Source of the DNA: Sutcliffiella horikoshii
Lineage (GTDB): Bacteria; Bacillota; Bacilli; Bacillales; Bacillaceae_I
Assembly: GCF_019931755.1 (NCBI RefSeq)
Contig: NZ_CP082918.1
Span: 3,886,001-3,950,000 of the forward strand
DNA: 64,000 bases
Direction: 5' to 3'
Positions 50,316-58,138 of this stretch are shown here, one piece after another. A program made the translations under genes and the position numbers. The notes beneath the pieces were generated by a model. That model saw nothing but the letters and a program-made list of their open reading frames with translations. It was not told where the DNA came from and did no database searches. The first letter of the stretch is position 1. Each line of letters begins with the position of its first letter.

Positions 50316-50656
50316 ACACTCAAAGGAAACGTTTGGTACACTTTATAGCAACGTATCGGTGGGCGATATACCGGTAGTAGAACTTTATAATATCCTTTGG
50401 CGCTCATACATATTGAATAAAACTACTATATCGGCGCACGATACAATGGGAGAATTCGATAGAAAAACCGCCTATGATACAATAAATGTTATCATAGGCG
50501 GTTTTTTCGATATTTAAGGGTATTTATGTCAAACCTTGATCTTTCCCACTATTATAATTCTACAATTTCCCGAGAAATATCTTTAATTTTCGTATTTTCA
50601 ACACAGTTTATCGACATTATTTCCCTTAGCATCCTCTTAAATTCAGAGCAAACATG
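50316..50656. other. 340-bp gene-free region with inverted repeats and terminator
   Basis: It holds the two TATCG-N5-CGATA sites, then the strong hairpin terminator at 50463-50512. From 50515 to 50656 there is only AT-rich sequence with no recognisable feature. Confidence 0.6.
50463..50512. terminator. Strong bidirectional terminator
   Basis: AAAACCGCCTATGATA and TATCATAGGCGGTTTT form a 15-16-bp stem with an 11-nt loop, followed by T residues on both strands, between convergent genes. Confidence 0.9.
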
Positions 50657-52147
50657 TCACCACAGAATAATCTCCCACTCATCCTCAAACCATTTAGTAA
50701 CACTTGTGATATCTAGCTGATAGTTAGTTACGCTATTAGGCATGTTTGTCTGGATAATGAAGGTACCTTCATTGGTGACCGTTGTATTTATAACCTCTTT
50801 CGTAACCCATTCTTTGTCGCTATCAACTTCCACTAAAAAACTTTCAATATTACTGATGGTTGTTTTACCTGTTATCGAAACCAACTTGGAATTAGCTGTA
50901 TCCTCCTCGACTGCAACAGATTCAATGGTCCATCCATTCTTATCTGTTTTCTCCATACCGTCAGTCAAATCAAACTGAGTATTTACTGGTTCTTCTAATC
51001 GGAAGCCTTTTAATCTTAAAGTCAACACTTCACTGCGAGGCAAATATTCCATAACGTCCAAACCTTTTACTCGATTTGTAAACTCATAATTAAAAGTAAA
51101 AGACTCTCCCATATGGGATTCTAGATTTACACCATCAATCAATAACTCCTCACCGACACTATTCACAATACTAAGCTCAGGCATAATTATTGGTGTTATC
51201 TCTTCATTATCTCGAGCTTTCATTATTTCTTTAAGCTGATCCTTTTTATCTTCCCTATACTCCGCATGAATTTGCAGGTTGTGTGCATTGGTGGAAAGTT
51301 CCCACTCTATTTTACCTGCATAAAATTCATCGAACATAAACTCAGTATTATATGAGTTACTTTTAGTAAGGAGCTTTGCATCCGTAACATTAATCGGAAT
51401 CTCTAGGCTCCAATCCCCGTCTTGCATAAATAAATCATTAAATTCTATTTGAGCTCGAAACGTATCTGGAAGAGGAAGTTCATCCATTTTAGCAGGTTTA
51501 ATAACGACTGAGTTTTGTAGCCAACCATTGCTACCTAAAGAAACTTCCCTTTGAGGCAACTCCTGTCCATTTAAGTCCACTATCTTCCCGTTCGGCGGAA
51601 AGCTCTCATAGTCATCCCCTACCTGACTCAAATGATTGACATTATGTTTCTTTAAAAAATCTTCTAACACCGATTCTTCAGGTTTTAATCTATAAAAAAT
51701 TTCAATCTTCAAAGGGCTCGCACTTATATCCGTCACTTCCAGCAGAACCCCTTCATCCTCCACTGAATACAGCGCTTCCTTTTCTTTTTGTACTACAGAA
51801 GTCTCCGAATTTCCTGTATCACTTTGCTGGATTTCACTTAGAAAAGAAGCACCTAAACCAAATGCGAGGACAATACTTGCTGCAGTCAACAACTGATAGG
51901 GCCAGTTCCATCTTTTCTTTTTTGCCTGATACGGTTCAAGGTTGCTTAACACTTCATCGTCAAATCCAGTGGGCAGCACAGGTGATTGAATGGCTTCTTG
52001 TAAAAAAGCGTCCTCTTTTTGCAGTGCTGTCACCACTTGGCGACAGGATGGGCAGAACTCCAAGTGTTTTTCCACATGGCTGTTTTCCTCCTCGGTCAAT
52101 ATTCCATCGACATAAGCAGCCAGCTGATCAAATTTAAAACATTTCAT
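50657..52147 (-). CDS. Membrane anti-sigma factor with zinc finger, DUF4179-like
   Basis: 496 residues. An N-terminal anti-sigma zinc finger (about 1-50) has VEKHLEFCPSCRQVV with the HxxxCxxC motif. A membrane segment lies at about 85-105 (LLTAASIVLAFGLGASFL), followed by a large extracellular beta-rich region resembling DUF4179 and DUF5643. It would hold the ECF sigma factor upstream inactive until an envelope signal arrives. Its ATG lies inside the end of the sigma gene (14-bp overlap) after AAGGGGGGC, so the pair is co-expressed. Confidence 0.9.
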   Translation of the reverse strand: MKCFKFDQLAAYVDGILTEEENSHVEKHLEFCPSCRQVVTALQKEDAFLQEAIQSPVLPTGFDDEVLSNLEPYQAKKKRWNWPYQLLTAASIVLAFGLGASFLSEIQQSDTGNSETSVVQKEKEALYSVEDEGVLLEVTDISASPLKIEIFYRLKPEESVLEDFLKKHNVNHLSQVGDDYESFPPNGKIVDLNGQELPQREVSLGSNGWLQNSVVIKPAKMDELPLPDTFRAQIEFNDLFMQDGDWSLEIPINVTDAKLLTKSNSYNTEFMFDEFYAGKIEWELSTNAHNLQIHAEYREDKKDQLKEIMKARDNEEITPIIMPELSIVNSVGEELLIDGVNLESHMGESFTFNYEFTNRVKGLDVMEYLPRSEVLTLRLKGFRLEEPVNTQFDLTDGMEKTDKNGWTIESVAVEEDTANSKLVSITGKTTISNIESFLVEVDSDKEWVTKEVINTTVTNEGTFIIQTNMPNSVTNYQLDITSVTKWFEDEWEIILW

Positions 52148-52694
52148 GAAAATAGCCCCCCTTCTCCTGTTGCACCTTTTTCCTCATTTGATTTTTTGCC
52201 CTGTGAATTTTGTTGGCAACGGTATGTATGGGAATGTCCAAGATAGCTCCTATTTCCTCATAACTCAGATCGTTTGTGTATTTTAGAAGTACAATGAGGC
52301 GATCCTCTTTTTTCAGAGTAGCTAGAAGACTTTCCAGTTGCTTATATTTTTCCTTTTGAAGATAGATTACTTCCGGCGTTAAGGACCCGCCTCCCGTTTC
52401 GTCTGAGTATTCCACTGTGTGAAGTTGCTTTTTCCGGAAGGTGTCCATGCAATGATTGACAGAAACTCTGTACAGCCAGCTGGCAAAGCTACCTTTCCGT
52501 TCATATTTATCAAGTTGTCCGTACACCTTGATGAAGCACTCCTGCACAAGGTCCTTCGCCTCTTCTGAATTCTTCACCATCCGCAGCACCATGGCATAAA
52601 GCCTGTTCTTATACCGATTTATAATAAACGCAAAAGCCTGCTTATTCCCTGCAAGCACTTGCTCCACAAAATAAAAATCATCCTGCTGTTCCAA
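52134..52694 (-). CDS. ECF-type RNA polymerase sigma factor
   Basis: 186 residues. Region 2 is FIINRYKNRLYAMVLRMVKNSEEAKDLVQECFIKVYGQLDKYERKGSFASWLYRVSVNHCMDTFRKK (about 20-85) and region 4 is LLATLKKEDRLIVLLKYTNDLSYEEIGAILDIPIHTVANKIHRAKNQMRKKVQQ (about 120-175). It directs transcription of an envelope-stress regulon together with the anti-sigma factor that follows. The start is TTG with AAGGGGGATG upstream; the ATG inside that string is out of frame. Its target promoters were not identified in the window. Confidence 0.93.
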   Translation of the reverse strand: MEQQDDFYFVEQVLAGNKQAFAFIINRYKNRLYAMVLRMVKNSEEAKDLVQECFIKVYGQLDKYERKGSFASWLYRVSVNHCMDTFRKKQLHTVEYSDETGGGSLTPEVIYLQKEKYKQLESLLATLKKEDRLIVLLKYTNDLSYEEIGAILDIPIHTVANKIHRAKNQMRKKVQQEKGGYFHEMF

Positions 52695-52751
52695 AAGCTC
52701 ATCCCCCTTACCTACCCAGTATAACGTAATGAAAGACGAGAAAATTTCAGG

Positions 52752-52824
52752 ATATGCAAAAGAATTTGGTTTTGAGGCAAAAAAAAGTAGCCCACGGTTA
52801 CCTTGCTTAACCTCGGGCTACCCT
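52752..52824 (-). terminator. Terminator of the thioredoxin-like gene
   Basis: GTAGCCCGAGGTTAA pairs with TTACCGTGGGCTAC (imperfect) on the minus strand, followed by eight T residues; the hairpin itself is at 52786-52824. Confidence 0.8.
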
Positions 52825-52831
52825 AAATCTT

Positions 52832-53395
52832 CTATTTCTTTTCCAAGATGTTCATTAATGTATTTTTAAAGCTATCATACACATATGTCCATAGAATTTC
52901 TTCGCTTACATATCTCTCTCTTAGAGTAGCAATGACTTCTTTTTGCTTTTCTGCAAACGCAGGATCTTCCTTAGGCGGCAGCGCCCCACGGAGTTCATCA
53001 ACAATCTCTTGTACTTCAGGTGCACGAGGTCCCCATTTGCCTAGAAGTTCACCTTTTTCGTCCAAGATTAAAATCATTGGAATTGCTCGTCCCCCATTTG
53101 TCAGATGGCGGTCAATCAGGCTCGTATCTGCATCCCTTAAAGCAACACGGAAATCAATACCTGCAGCTTCAGCCAACTTACGAATCACCGGATTGATCAT
53201 CATTGCGTCACCGCACCAGTCTTCTGTAATGGTTAGGAAGTGCAGAGACTGCTGTTGTAGCTTTTCTGCCAATCCATCTGCAGGCAATCGGAAGTTTTCG
53301 TAGACCGTGAAGCTTTCTTCTTTTAATGTACTCATTTCATCCATGTATGTTTGTATGGATTTTCCCTCTTGGAAAAATTGTTGTTCGGTTTTCAT
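52832..53395 (-). CDS. Thioredoxin-family protein with WCGDA motif
   Basis: 187 residues. Residues 50-150 are thioredoxin-like (HFLTITEDWCGDAMMINPVIRKLAEAAGIDFRVALRDADTSLIDRHLTNGGRAIPMILILDEKGELLGKWGPRA), with the cis-Pro after RAIP. The active site reads WCGDA, with only one Cys instead of CxxC, so it is unlikely to act as an ordinary dithiol oxidoreductase. Proteins of this type are common in bacilli and of unknown function. It has its own terminator and a good AGGAGG site. Confidence 0.85.
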   Translation of the reverse strand: MKTEQQFFQEGKSIQTYMDEMSTLKEESFTVYENFRLPADGLAEKLQQQSLHFLTITEDWCGDAMMINPVIRKLAEAAGIDFRVALRDADTSLIDRHLTNGGRAIPMILILDEKGELLGKWGPRAPEVQEIVDELRGALPPKEDPAFAEKQKEVIATLRERYVSEEILWTYVYDSFKNTLMNILEKK

Positions 53396-53419
53396 GATTG
53401 AATCCTCCTACACTGTTTT

Positions 53420-54277
53420 TTATATTTCCTCGCATTTTTGTGCTTCTTTAGTAAAATGATTCACAATCCATTCACTTTCCTTTTCCAATATCGTTATTGC
53501 TTTGATGCGATCAGCAGGTGCTTTTTCCATCCATTCTTGGAGATTTGTTACCACTTTTTTCTTTTCTGGAAAGTGTGTAAGAAAAATAGCAGCTTGTTCA
53601 TCTAGCTTTGTAGACCAGATTTGAGAACGAGCCATAACCATGGAATAATATGTTCGAGTCAATTTACGTATTAAACTTTGTATGATTGTATGAAACTCAT
53701 CCCAAGATGCAACTTGTAGTTTTTTCAAATATCGCTCTGAAACTTCAGCTATATCCCCATTGAAGCATATCGCTATTTCCGGTGTCAGCTTATAAGGTCC
53801 GAACCGTCCGCGAAGATCCTCGCCATCTACACAAACACAAAGTTCACGTAAGAACGCCTGTTCGTAATAGTTATTCGGATCCATACAATAATCCAGAGTG
53901 GTTTTAGCTATGCCTACATCGCGGACAAGCGAGTGATATTTTTGGGATAAACTCTCTGCTAGCTTCTTCACTCTTTGTTGTTCGTTATAATGCAAGTCTT
54001 GGTTGAATATAGCCAGTATGTCCAGATCTGAATTACCCTTTTTCGCATCACCCCTCGCTACACTTCCGTACACATAAACACTATGTAGCAGGTTAGGAAG
54101 CTGTAGGTGAAGGGTTACTATTGTTTCTTGGACACATTTCAGATAGACAGGTATTATTTTTTCAAAATCAACGTCCCGGACAATAAATCCATTCTCATCC
54201 AATCCATACCCTCTCTGCAAGTAGTTCATTAGAATTCCCCTCTCTAATGTTTCTATCCAATTTTTAAGGTTCATCAT
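53420..54277 (-). CDS. Nucleotidyltransferase-domain protein (minimal NTase plus helical domain)
   Basis: 285 residues. The NTase signature YVYGSVARGDAKKGNSDLDILAIF (about residues 68-91) has the GSxxxGxxxxxSDLD pattern with both metal-binding Asp residues. The rest is helical with aromatic pairs, similar in plan to aminoglycoside adenylyltransferases (ANT/DUF4111). It may adenylylate a small molecule or protein; substrate unknown. Its ATG overlaps the stop of the upstream membrane gene (ATGA), so they are coupled. Confidence 0.8.
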   Translation of the reverse strand: MMNLKNWIETLERGILMNYLQRGYGLDENGFIVRDVDFEKIIPVYLKCVQETIVTLHLQLPNLLHSVYVYGSVARGDAKKGNSDLDILAIFNQDLHYNEQQRVKKLAESLSQKYHSLVRDVGIAKTTLDYCMDPNNYYEQAFLRELCVCVDGEDLRGRFGPYKLTPEIAICFNGDIAEVSERYLKKLQVASWDEFHTIIQSLIRKLTRTYYSMVMARSQIWSTKLDEQAAIFLTHFPEKKKVVTNLQEWMEKAPADRIKAITILEKESEWIVNHFTKEAQKCEEI

Positions 54278-54648
54278 TTACTTATTTCAGTTTTTTTCGG
54301 TAGTAATGCCAGATCAAAGAAAGATAACCCGAGGGACATCCCAATTGCAATAGAGATAGATTTATAGAGATTTGGTTCATTGAAGTTTATAAGCAAGCTC
54401 AAGCCCAAGAAGATAAAAAAATAAAGGACAAATCGGCCCGACCTTCTTTTTAGCTCTTGGCGTGGCAATCTTCTGACTTTCCATAAGGTCACAAGGAGGA
54501 AATAAAATAATGAGACGATTAAGAATACTGCGTAACCTATTACCATCGCCGTTGCGAATGGGTGATCTACATCCTTGTAAACTAGGAAAAGTGTAAGGGT
54601 AGTGCTGAAAGTAAAAAATATTAGGTACGCGATGGACAGTTTCCGCAT
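54274..54648 (-). CDS. Small four-helix membrane protein, unknown function
   Basis: 124 residues with four predicted membrane segments (about 5-25, 32-55, 70-85, 93-115) and a basic loop WKVRRLPRQELKRRSGRF between the second and third. I do not recognise the family. It is translationally coupled to the nucleotidyltransferase gene, which hints at a shared job. Confidence 0.75.
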   Translation of the reverse strand: MRKLSIAYLIFFTFSTTLTLFLVYKDVDHPFATAMVIGYAVFLIVSLFYFLLVTLWKVRRLPRQELKRRSGRFVLYFFIFLGLSLLINFNEPNLYKSISIAIGMSLGLSFFDLALLPKKTEISK

Positions 54649-54751
54649 AGTTCGGACCCCTTCCCTAGTAATTTCCTACTAAAATTGATTATTTCAGAGA
54701 ATGAATGGGAGCTCAAGAGAAATTTTGGCGGAATCCTTCCTCTGATAAAAT

Positions 54752-54768
54752 GGGTCACCGTGTCTGTC
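54752..54768 (-). repeat. GACAGGCAC-GTGACCC repeat, family 2 (degenerate)
   Basis: The minus strand reads GACAGACACGGTGACCC, matching GACAGGCACCGTGACCC at 63720 in all but two positions. It lies upstream of the Cys-ended trio. Confidence 0.5.
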
Positions 54769-54787
54769 GCCTCACCCCACCTTCTAT

Positions 54788-54796
54788 CATAGAATA
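54788..54796 (+). promoter_or_regulatory. Candidate sigma-E/K -10 element before the Cys-ended trio
   Basis: TCTATCATAGAATA at 54783-54796 is identical over 14 nt to the sequence before the C1q-like gene and fits CATANNNTA. It lies 37 nt before the first start codon. No convincing -35 was found. Confidence 0.5.
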
Positions 54797-54832
54797 TAAT
54801 GCTAGATTATTTTTTGATAGGAGGAGATAAAT

Positions 54833-55330
54833 TTGATTAGAAAATATAGTTTGAAGAATGATTTAACAGATTTACGAGAACATGCGGCAACGGTTAACAG
54901 CATTAGTAGTGGGCGTAGGAAGTGCCCTATAAAGAACTATGTGGAGACGCATAAGTTTCAAGGGTTTGGTGAGAACGAGACAGGTAATATTCCGCTTAGC
55001 TTTATTATTAATGCGGGTGATGAGTATGTTTTATTTGAGGATTTCACAGATAGTCATAATAAAACTTACTTTCAGGTCGGGAGTCCTACGTTAGGACCAG
55101 AATTCCTTGATAATAATATGCTTGTGAGGGTAACGACCGATTCTTTGGAGACACCTTTTGAATACAACGTCCCACTCTCACAAACGCGGGCATTTCAATT
55201 GGAAAATGTACGTCGGATTTCGGTGCAACTTAATAATCTACCAATCTTTTTTCAACGAGAAATCAGTTTTTATCTAGAAAAGACATTTTGTATTTCATGT
55301 TCAGAAAGAGGTAATGGCGATGTCTTGTAG
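54833..55330 (+). CDS. Cys-ended beta-rich paralogue 1 of trio, probable spore-appendage or coat protein
   Basis: 165 residues, TTG start after AGGAGGAGA. Shared features with the next two genes: an ETHKFQG strand preceded by a Cys (KCPIKNY), TGNIPLSFI, a FEDFTDSHNKTYFQ block (about 70-84), RAFQLENVRRISVQL (about 118-132) and a C-terminal FYLEKTFCISC. The alternation suggests one beta-sandwich domain. No signal peptide. The RAFxVENxxxIxV element recalls DUF3992 subunits of endospore appendages (Ena), but this is by eye. A sporulation-type -10 element precedes the unit. Confidence 0.7.
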   Translation: MIRKYSLKNDLTDLREHAATVNSISSGRRKCPIKNYVETHKFQGFGENETGNIPLSFIINAGDEYVLFEDFTDSHNKTYFQVGSPTLGPEFLDNNMLVRVTTDSLETPFEYNVPLSQTRAFQLENVRRISVQLNNLPIFFQREISFYLEKTFCISCSERGNGDVL

Positions 55331-55838
55331 GGATAGTCGATTGAAGTATTGCAGGGAAACACTTGGTTCCATAAGTCCGCAAAGAGTCCGTCCTAATGGC
55401 CATAAAAAACTAAAATGCAAAGAAATTAGCTGTGAATTGGAAACCCATAAGGTCCGAGGAAACGGCGAAAGCTTAACTGGAAACATTCCTAACAGTATTT
55501 TTGTTCCCGCTTTTAGAGAAGAGTTAGTTGTGTTTGAGGATTATACGGAAAACCACAATAAAACCTTCCTTCAGCTTTCGGTAGAACCAGCCCCACCTAA
55601 TATTACTTTCAGGGTTTTGGATGTAAGAATTTATACTAGGGATTCCGAGGAACCTATCGATATCCGCCTTACTACAAATCCATTTGGACCTGAATTCACC
55701 GGTATTCCAAGAGGGATTCAAGTGGAAAATTTTGTCCGACTCACAGTTACCAATACGCTTGAAAGTCCAAGCATTTTACAATTTTATATTGAAAAAACAT
55801 TCTGCATTTGTTGCAGAGAAAGCGGGGATAAAAAGTGA
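55320..55838 (+). CDS. Cys-ended beta-rich paralogue 2 of trio
   Basis: 172 residues from the ATG at 55320, which has AAAGAGG at 8 nt (an ATG at 55314 is too close). It overlaps paralogue 1 by 11 bp. The N-terminus has four Cys in the first 40 residues (MSCRDSRLKYC; KLKCKEISCELETHKVRG); then TGNIPNSIF, FEDYTENHNKTFLQ, RGIQVENFVRLTV and FYIEKTFCICC. It has the longest N-terminal arm of the three, with spaced Cys suited to inter-subunit disulfides as in Ena fibres. Function is inferred only. Confidence 0.7.
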   Translation: MSCRDSRLKYCRETLGSISPQRVRPNGHKKLKCKEISCELETHKVRGNGESLTGNIPNSIFVPAFREELVVFEDYTENHNKTFLQLSVEPAPPNITFRVLDVRIYTRDSEEPIDIRLTTNPFGPEFTGIPRGIQVENFVRLTVTNTLESPSILQFYIEKTFCICCRESGDKK

Positions 55839-56230
55839 AAAAGGATAGCCATATTGATAATCATTTTGTCCAAGGCAGCGGGTTTAACCAAGCCGGGAAC
55901 ATCCCCCTCCTCTTCCCCATCCGGCCAAATCAAGCTGAGATCATTTTCTCGGATGAAACCCCAAACCACAATAAAACTCTGATTCAAATTAGATCCGTTG
56001 CAGTAGAACCTTTTCCTCCATTTCCACTTCAAGTTCTCATATTTACAAAAGATAGCTTCGTCCCAATTGTTGCAGAAATAGAAGGCTCCTCTCTATTCAG
56101 TGAAGGCAACACACGAGCATTTGAAGTAGAGGACTTCTTTTTCCTAGCCATCGTTTTTCAAGACGAAGTTGGCCAACGTCAAGCCGCAGCCGAAGTGTTT
56201 ATCCAGAAAACGTTTTGTATGGATTGTTAG
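55835..56230 (+). CDS. Cys-ended beta-rich paralogue 3 of trio (lacks N-terminal Cys arm)
   Basis: 131 residues with a GTG start that overlaps the previous stop (GTGA), after GGGGAT. It is the shortest: the N-terminal Cys arm is missing and it opens at the ETHK-equivalent strand (DNHFVQGSGFNQAGNIPLLF). It keeps SDETPNHNKTLIQ, RAFEVEDFFFLAIVF and FIQKTFCMDC. Without the arm it could be a cap or base subunit. An inverted repeat CAACAGTCA/TGACTGTTG (56242-56329) lies after it. Confidence 0.7.
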   Translation: MKKDSHIDNHFVQGSGFNQAGNIPLLFPIRPNQAEIIFSDETPNHNKTLIQIRSVAVEPFPPFPLQVLIFTKDSFVPIVAEIEGSSLFSEGNTRAFEVEDFFFLAIVFQDEVGQRQAAAEVFIQKTFCMDC

Positions 56231-56466
56231 AGCTGTTTATCCAACAGTCAGTGTTCACTGAAAAGGCAATATTGATAACTAAGCGTAATAGGTTATATAA
56301 ATCTTTGCGCTTTTTTAGTTTGACTGTTGCAAGGCGCTAGAAATGTGAAACAGAGCTATTTTCCTTATGACTATTTTGTTAGAAAGGATATCCAATACAA
56401 GGAAATTCCTTTATAGTTAAAGGGAATAGACTTTACATATTTTCAACCAAAGAAAGAAGGATAGAT
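56231..56466. other. Intergenic region with inverted repeats
   Basis: It holds the palindrome CAGTGTTCACTG (56249-56260), the arms CAACAGTCA (56242) and TGACTGTTG (56321), and a weak AAGCG/CGCTT hairpin followed by TTTTTT near 56309 that may terminate the trio. No gene is seen. Confidence 0.5.
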
Positions 56467-56788
56467 ATGATAAAAGGAAATTCCTATGTTTTAATACTGA
56501 CTTTAATTATATATATCACTCTAGTTTTCATTTCTAGCACTCCTGTCTATATAAAAAGCGTATTTATCTTCTTCTCAGCTTTACTATTTTTCCCTATTTT
56601 CAGAGAAAAGCTTACAGGCTCGTATTTTTATTTCTGGGTTCCTACACATTGGGTTAGGCTTTGCTTCTTATTTTATTGTACCTGAGTACCTGTTTTTAAC
56701 TGTCGGTGCCTCTGCTATTTTCTTTATGGTAGACGAAATTGCTAAAGGGACATCCCATAACACATGGTTAAAGGGAGAGGTTTCTTAA
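56467..56788 (+). pseudogene. Frameshifted small membrane protein gene
   Basis: A good GAAGGAT site precedes an ATG and a hydrophobic frame of about 55 residues (MIKGNSYVLILTLIIYITLV ... FREKLTG). Near 56620 the reading frame must move by +1 to continue as ISGFLHIGLGFASYFIVPEYLFLTVGASAIFFMVDEIAKG and stop at 56788. Taken together this is a roughly 107-residue protein with four membrane segments; uncorrected, translation ends at 56685 in a nonsense tail. Either a true frameshift mutation or a sequencing error is possible. Family unknown. Confidence 0.75.
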
Positions 56789-56822
56789 TGGTTCGAAAGA
56801 GGAAACCTCCCTAGTTGATCTT

Positions 56823-57137
56823 TTATGAAACTAACTTTAAACCAATAACACCCACTATAATTAACATCAAACTAAAAACACGTGAGCCGTTTCTTGATTC
56901 ACCAAAGAAAACCATGTTTATCACTACGGCTCCTGCTGTACCTATACCTATCCAAACAGCATAGGCAATACTCAATTGAAGATAGGAAAATGCCTGATAT
57001 AGCAAGAAAAACGACATTCCAAAACCACCGAGGAACAACGCTCCCGTTTTTAGGTTTTTCTTTGTACTAAATAACTTCAATCCGATTACACCAACTATTT
57101 CACTTATTGCCGCGAACGTAACAAATAACCAACCCAT
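56823..57137 (-). CDS. Paired SMR-family exporter subunit (YkkD-like)
   Basis: 104 residues with four membrane segments. It keeps the SMR features: Glu in FAAISEIVGVIGLK (position 13, the usual coupling Glu), YAVWIGIGTAGAVVINMVFFGE, and VGVIGLKLVS at the end. It forms the second half of a heterodimeric small multidrug exporter with the gene just upstream (1 nt gap). Related pairs export quaternary amines or guanidinium. GAGGGATG precedes the ATG. Confidence 0.9.
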   Translation of the reverse strand: MGWLFVTFAAISEIVGVIGLKLFSTKKNLKTGALFLGGFGMSFFLLYQAFSYLQLSIAYAVWIGIGTAGAVVINMVFFGESRNGSRVFSLMLIIVGVIGLKLVS

Positions 57138-57138
57138 T

Positions 57139-57474
57139 TTACTGCATCCCTTCCTCTGTCTTATTATCAGACAGCTTCAAACCAATAACCCCTGCCACCA
57201 GTACGCCAATAAAAAATAGTTTCAACAAATCTATGCTTCCTTCAAACAGGAAATAATCCATCAATACAGTTCCAATAGAGCCCACTCCGGCAAATACTGC
57301 ATACACCGTTCCAGTAGGCAGTCCTTCACATGCTTTAGCCAAAAAATAAAAATCGATGATGATTACTAAAATGACAAGCGCCCAATGCCATGCCGATTGC
57401 GCTGTACTAAATCCAAAAACCCACACCATTTCCAATGCGCAGGTGATCAGTACATATATCCAATATCTGTTCAT
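57139..57474 (-). CDS. Paired SMR-family exporter subunit (YkkC-like)
   Basis: 111 residues from the ATG at 57474, which has AGAGGAGAA upstream; the longer frame to 57513 would run through an operator. Four membrane segments, Glu in ITCALEMVWVFGF (position 14) and PTGTVYAVFAGVGSIGTVL, as in YkkC. With the YkkD-like partner it should form an antiparallel or heteromeric exporter driven by protons. A TetR regulator is encoded upstream and a TetR-type operator lies at 57500-57512, just before the ribosome-binding site. Confidence 0.9.
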   Translation of the reverse strand: MNRYWIYVLITCALEMVWVFGFSTAQSAWHWALVILVIIIDFYFLAKACEGLPTGTVYAVFAGVGSIGTVLMDYFLFEGSIDLLKLFFIGVLVAGVIGLKLSDNKTEEGMQ

Positions 57475-57499
57475 AAAGATTCTCCTCTTTATAATTTTA

Positions 57500-57512
57500 T
57501 GAATGACATTCA
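57500..57512. promoter_or_regulatory. TetR-type operator before the SMR genes
   Basis: TGAATGACATTCA is a palindrome TGAAT-N3-ATTCA. The same arms occur at 58139-58151 before the TetR gene, which supports one regulator acting at both sites. Confidence 0.7.
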
Positions 57513-57542
57513 TTCATTCTTATTCCAAAATAAAAACACACT

Positions 57543-58112
57543 TCACGGGCGTAAAGCATGCTCCAAGAATTCAAGTAATTCTGCCTTATGCTTTTGCTCA
57601 TTTACTGCCTCATACTCATTGAATAAAAATACCTGCTCAGCAGCAGATTCAATTAACCCAAGCAATAATTGTGAGGTTCTGGCAGGATCTACAGAATCCC
57701 TAATTAAATGACGCTTTTGATTCTCTTTTAAAATAGAAGCAACCAAATCGTATAGAGGGTAATATATGGTTTCCCACTTGCTAATATGCTCTGTGGTAGA
57801 AATCCCTGCATAAACAAGAGCGGAAACATCACGAAACTCCGCGGTTACTTGAAAAATAGCATCCACCAATTGATCAAGTTGTTTCTTTAAAGATGCATCT
57901 GTTGAAACATCTTTTTTGATTTGCTCCATGAACTTTAATACTATTTGCTCTGCTATTGCAGGCATCACAGAAAGTTTGGAAGGAAAATACAAGTAAAACG
58001 TCCCTTGCGCAATTTCTGCTCTTTTCACAATATCTGAAATCTTGGTTCTTTCAATGCCTTTTTCCTTAAATACTTCAATCGAAGCCTGGACAATCTTTTC
58101 TTTTTTATCCAA
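57543..58112 (-). CDS. TetR-family transcriptional regulator
   Basis: 189 residues from the TTG at 58112 (GGAGGG at 7 nt). Residues 4-50 are the TetR HTH (KIVQASIEVFKEKGIERTKISDIVKRAEIAQGTFYLYFPSK); the rest is a helical ligand-binding domain. It lies directly upstream of the paired SMR genes on the same strand and probably represses both itself and them through the two TGAAT-N3-ATTCA sites. The inducer is likely a cationic exporter substrate. Confidence 0.92.
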   Translation of the reverse strand: MDKKEKIVQASIEVFKEKGIERTKISDIVKRAEIAQGTFYLYFPSKLSVMPAIAEQIVLKFMEQIKKDVSTDASLKKQLDQLVDAIFQVTAEFRDVSALVYAGISTTEHISKWETIYYPLYDLVASILKENQKRHLIRDSVDPARTSQLLLGLIESAAEQVFLFNEYEAVNEQKHKAELLEFLEHALRP

Positions 58113-58138
58113 TACAATGCCCTCCAATCGTTAATGAC

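Larger units (their letters stand above)
49546..50513 (+). repeat. CGATAY motif cluster around and inside the MerR/coiled-coil gene
   Basis: The 5-mer CGATA occurs 11 times on the plus strand in under 1 kb (49547, 49601, 49613, 49793, 49826, 49889, 49997, 50364, 50439, 50457, 50508), nine of them followed by C or T, against roughly one expected from base composition. Two copies sit in inverted repeats TATCG-N5-CGATA (50354-50368 and 50429-50443) downstream of the gene, and GCGATATACC is identical at 49546 and 50363 on either side of it. Confidence 0.75.

Noticed and set aside
56301-56316. AAGCG/CGCTT hairpin with T6 as a strong terminator of the Cys-ended trio
   Set aside because: Only 5 bp of stem with a loop over 20 nt; mentioned as a weak candidate, not listed as a terminator.
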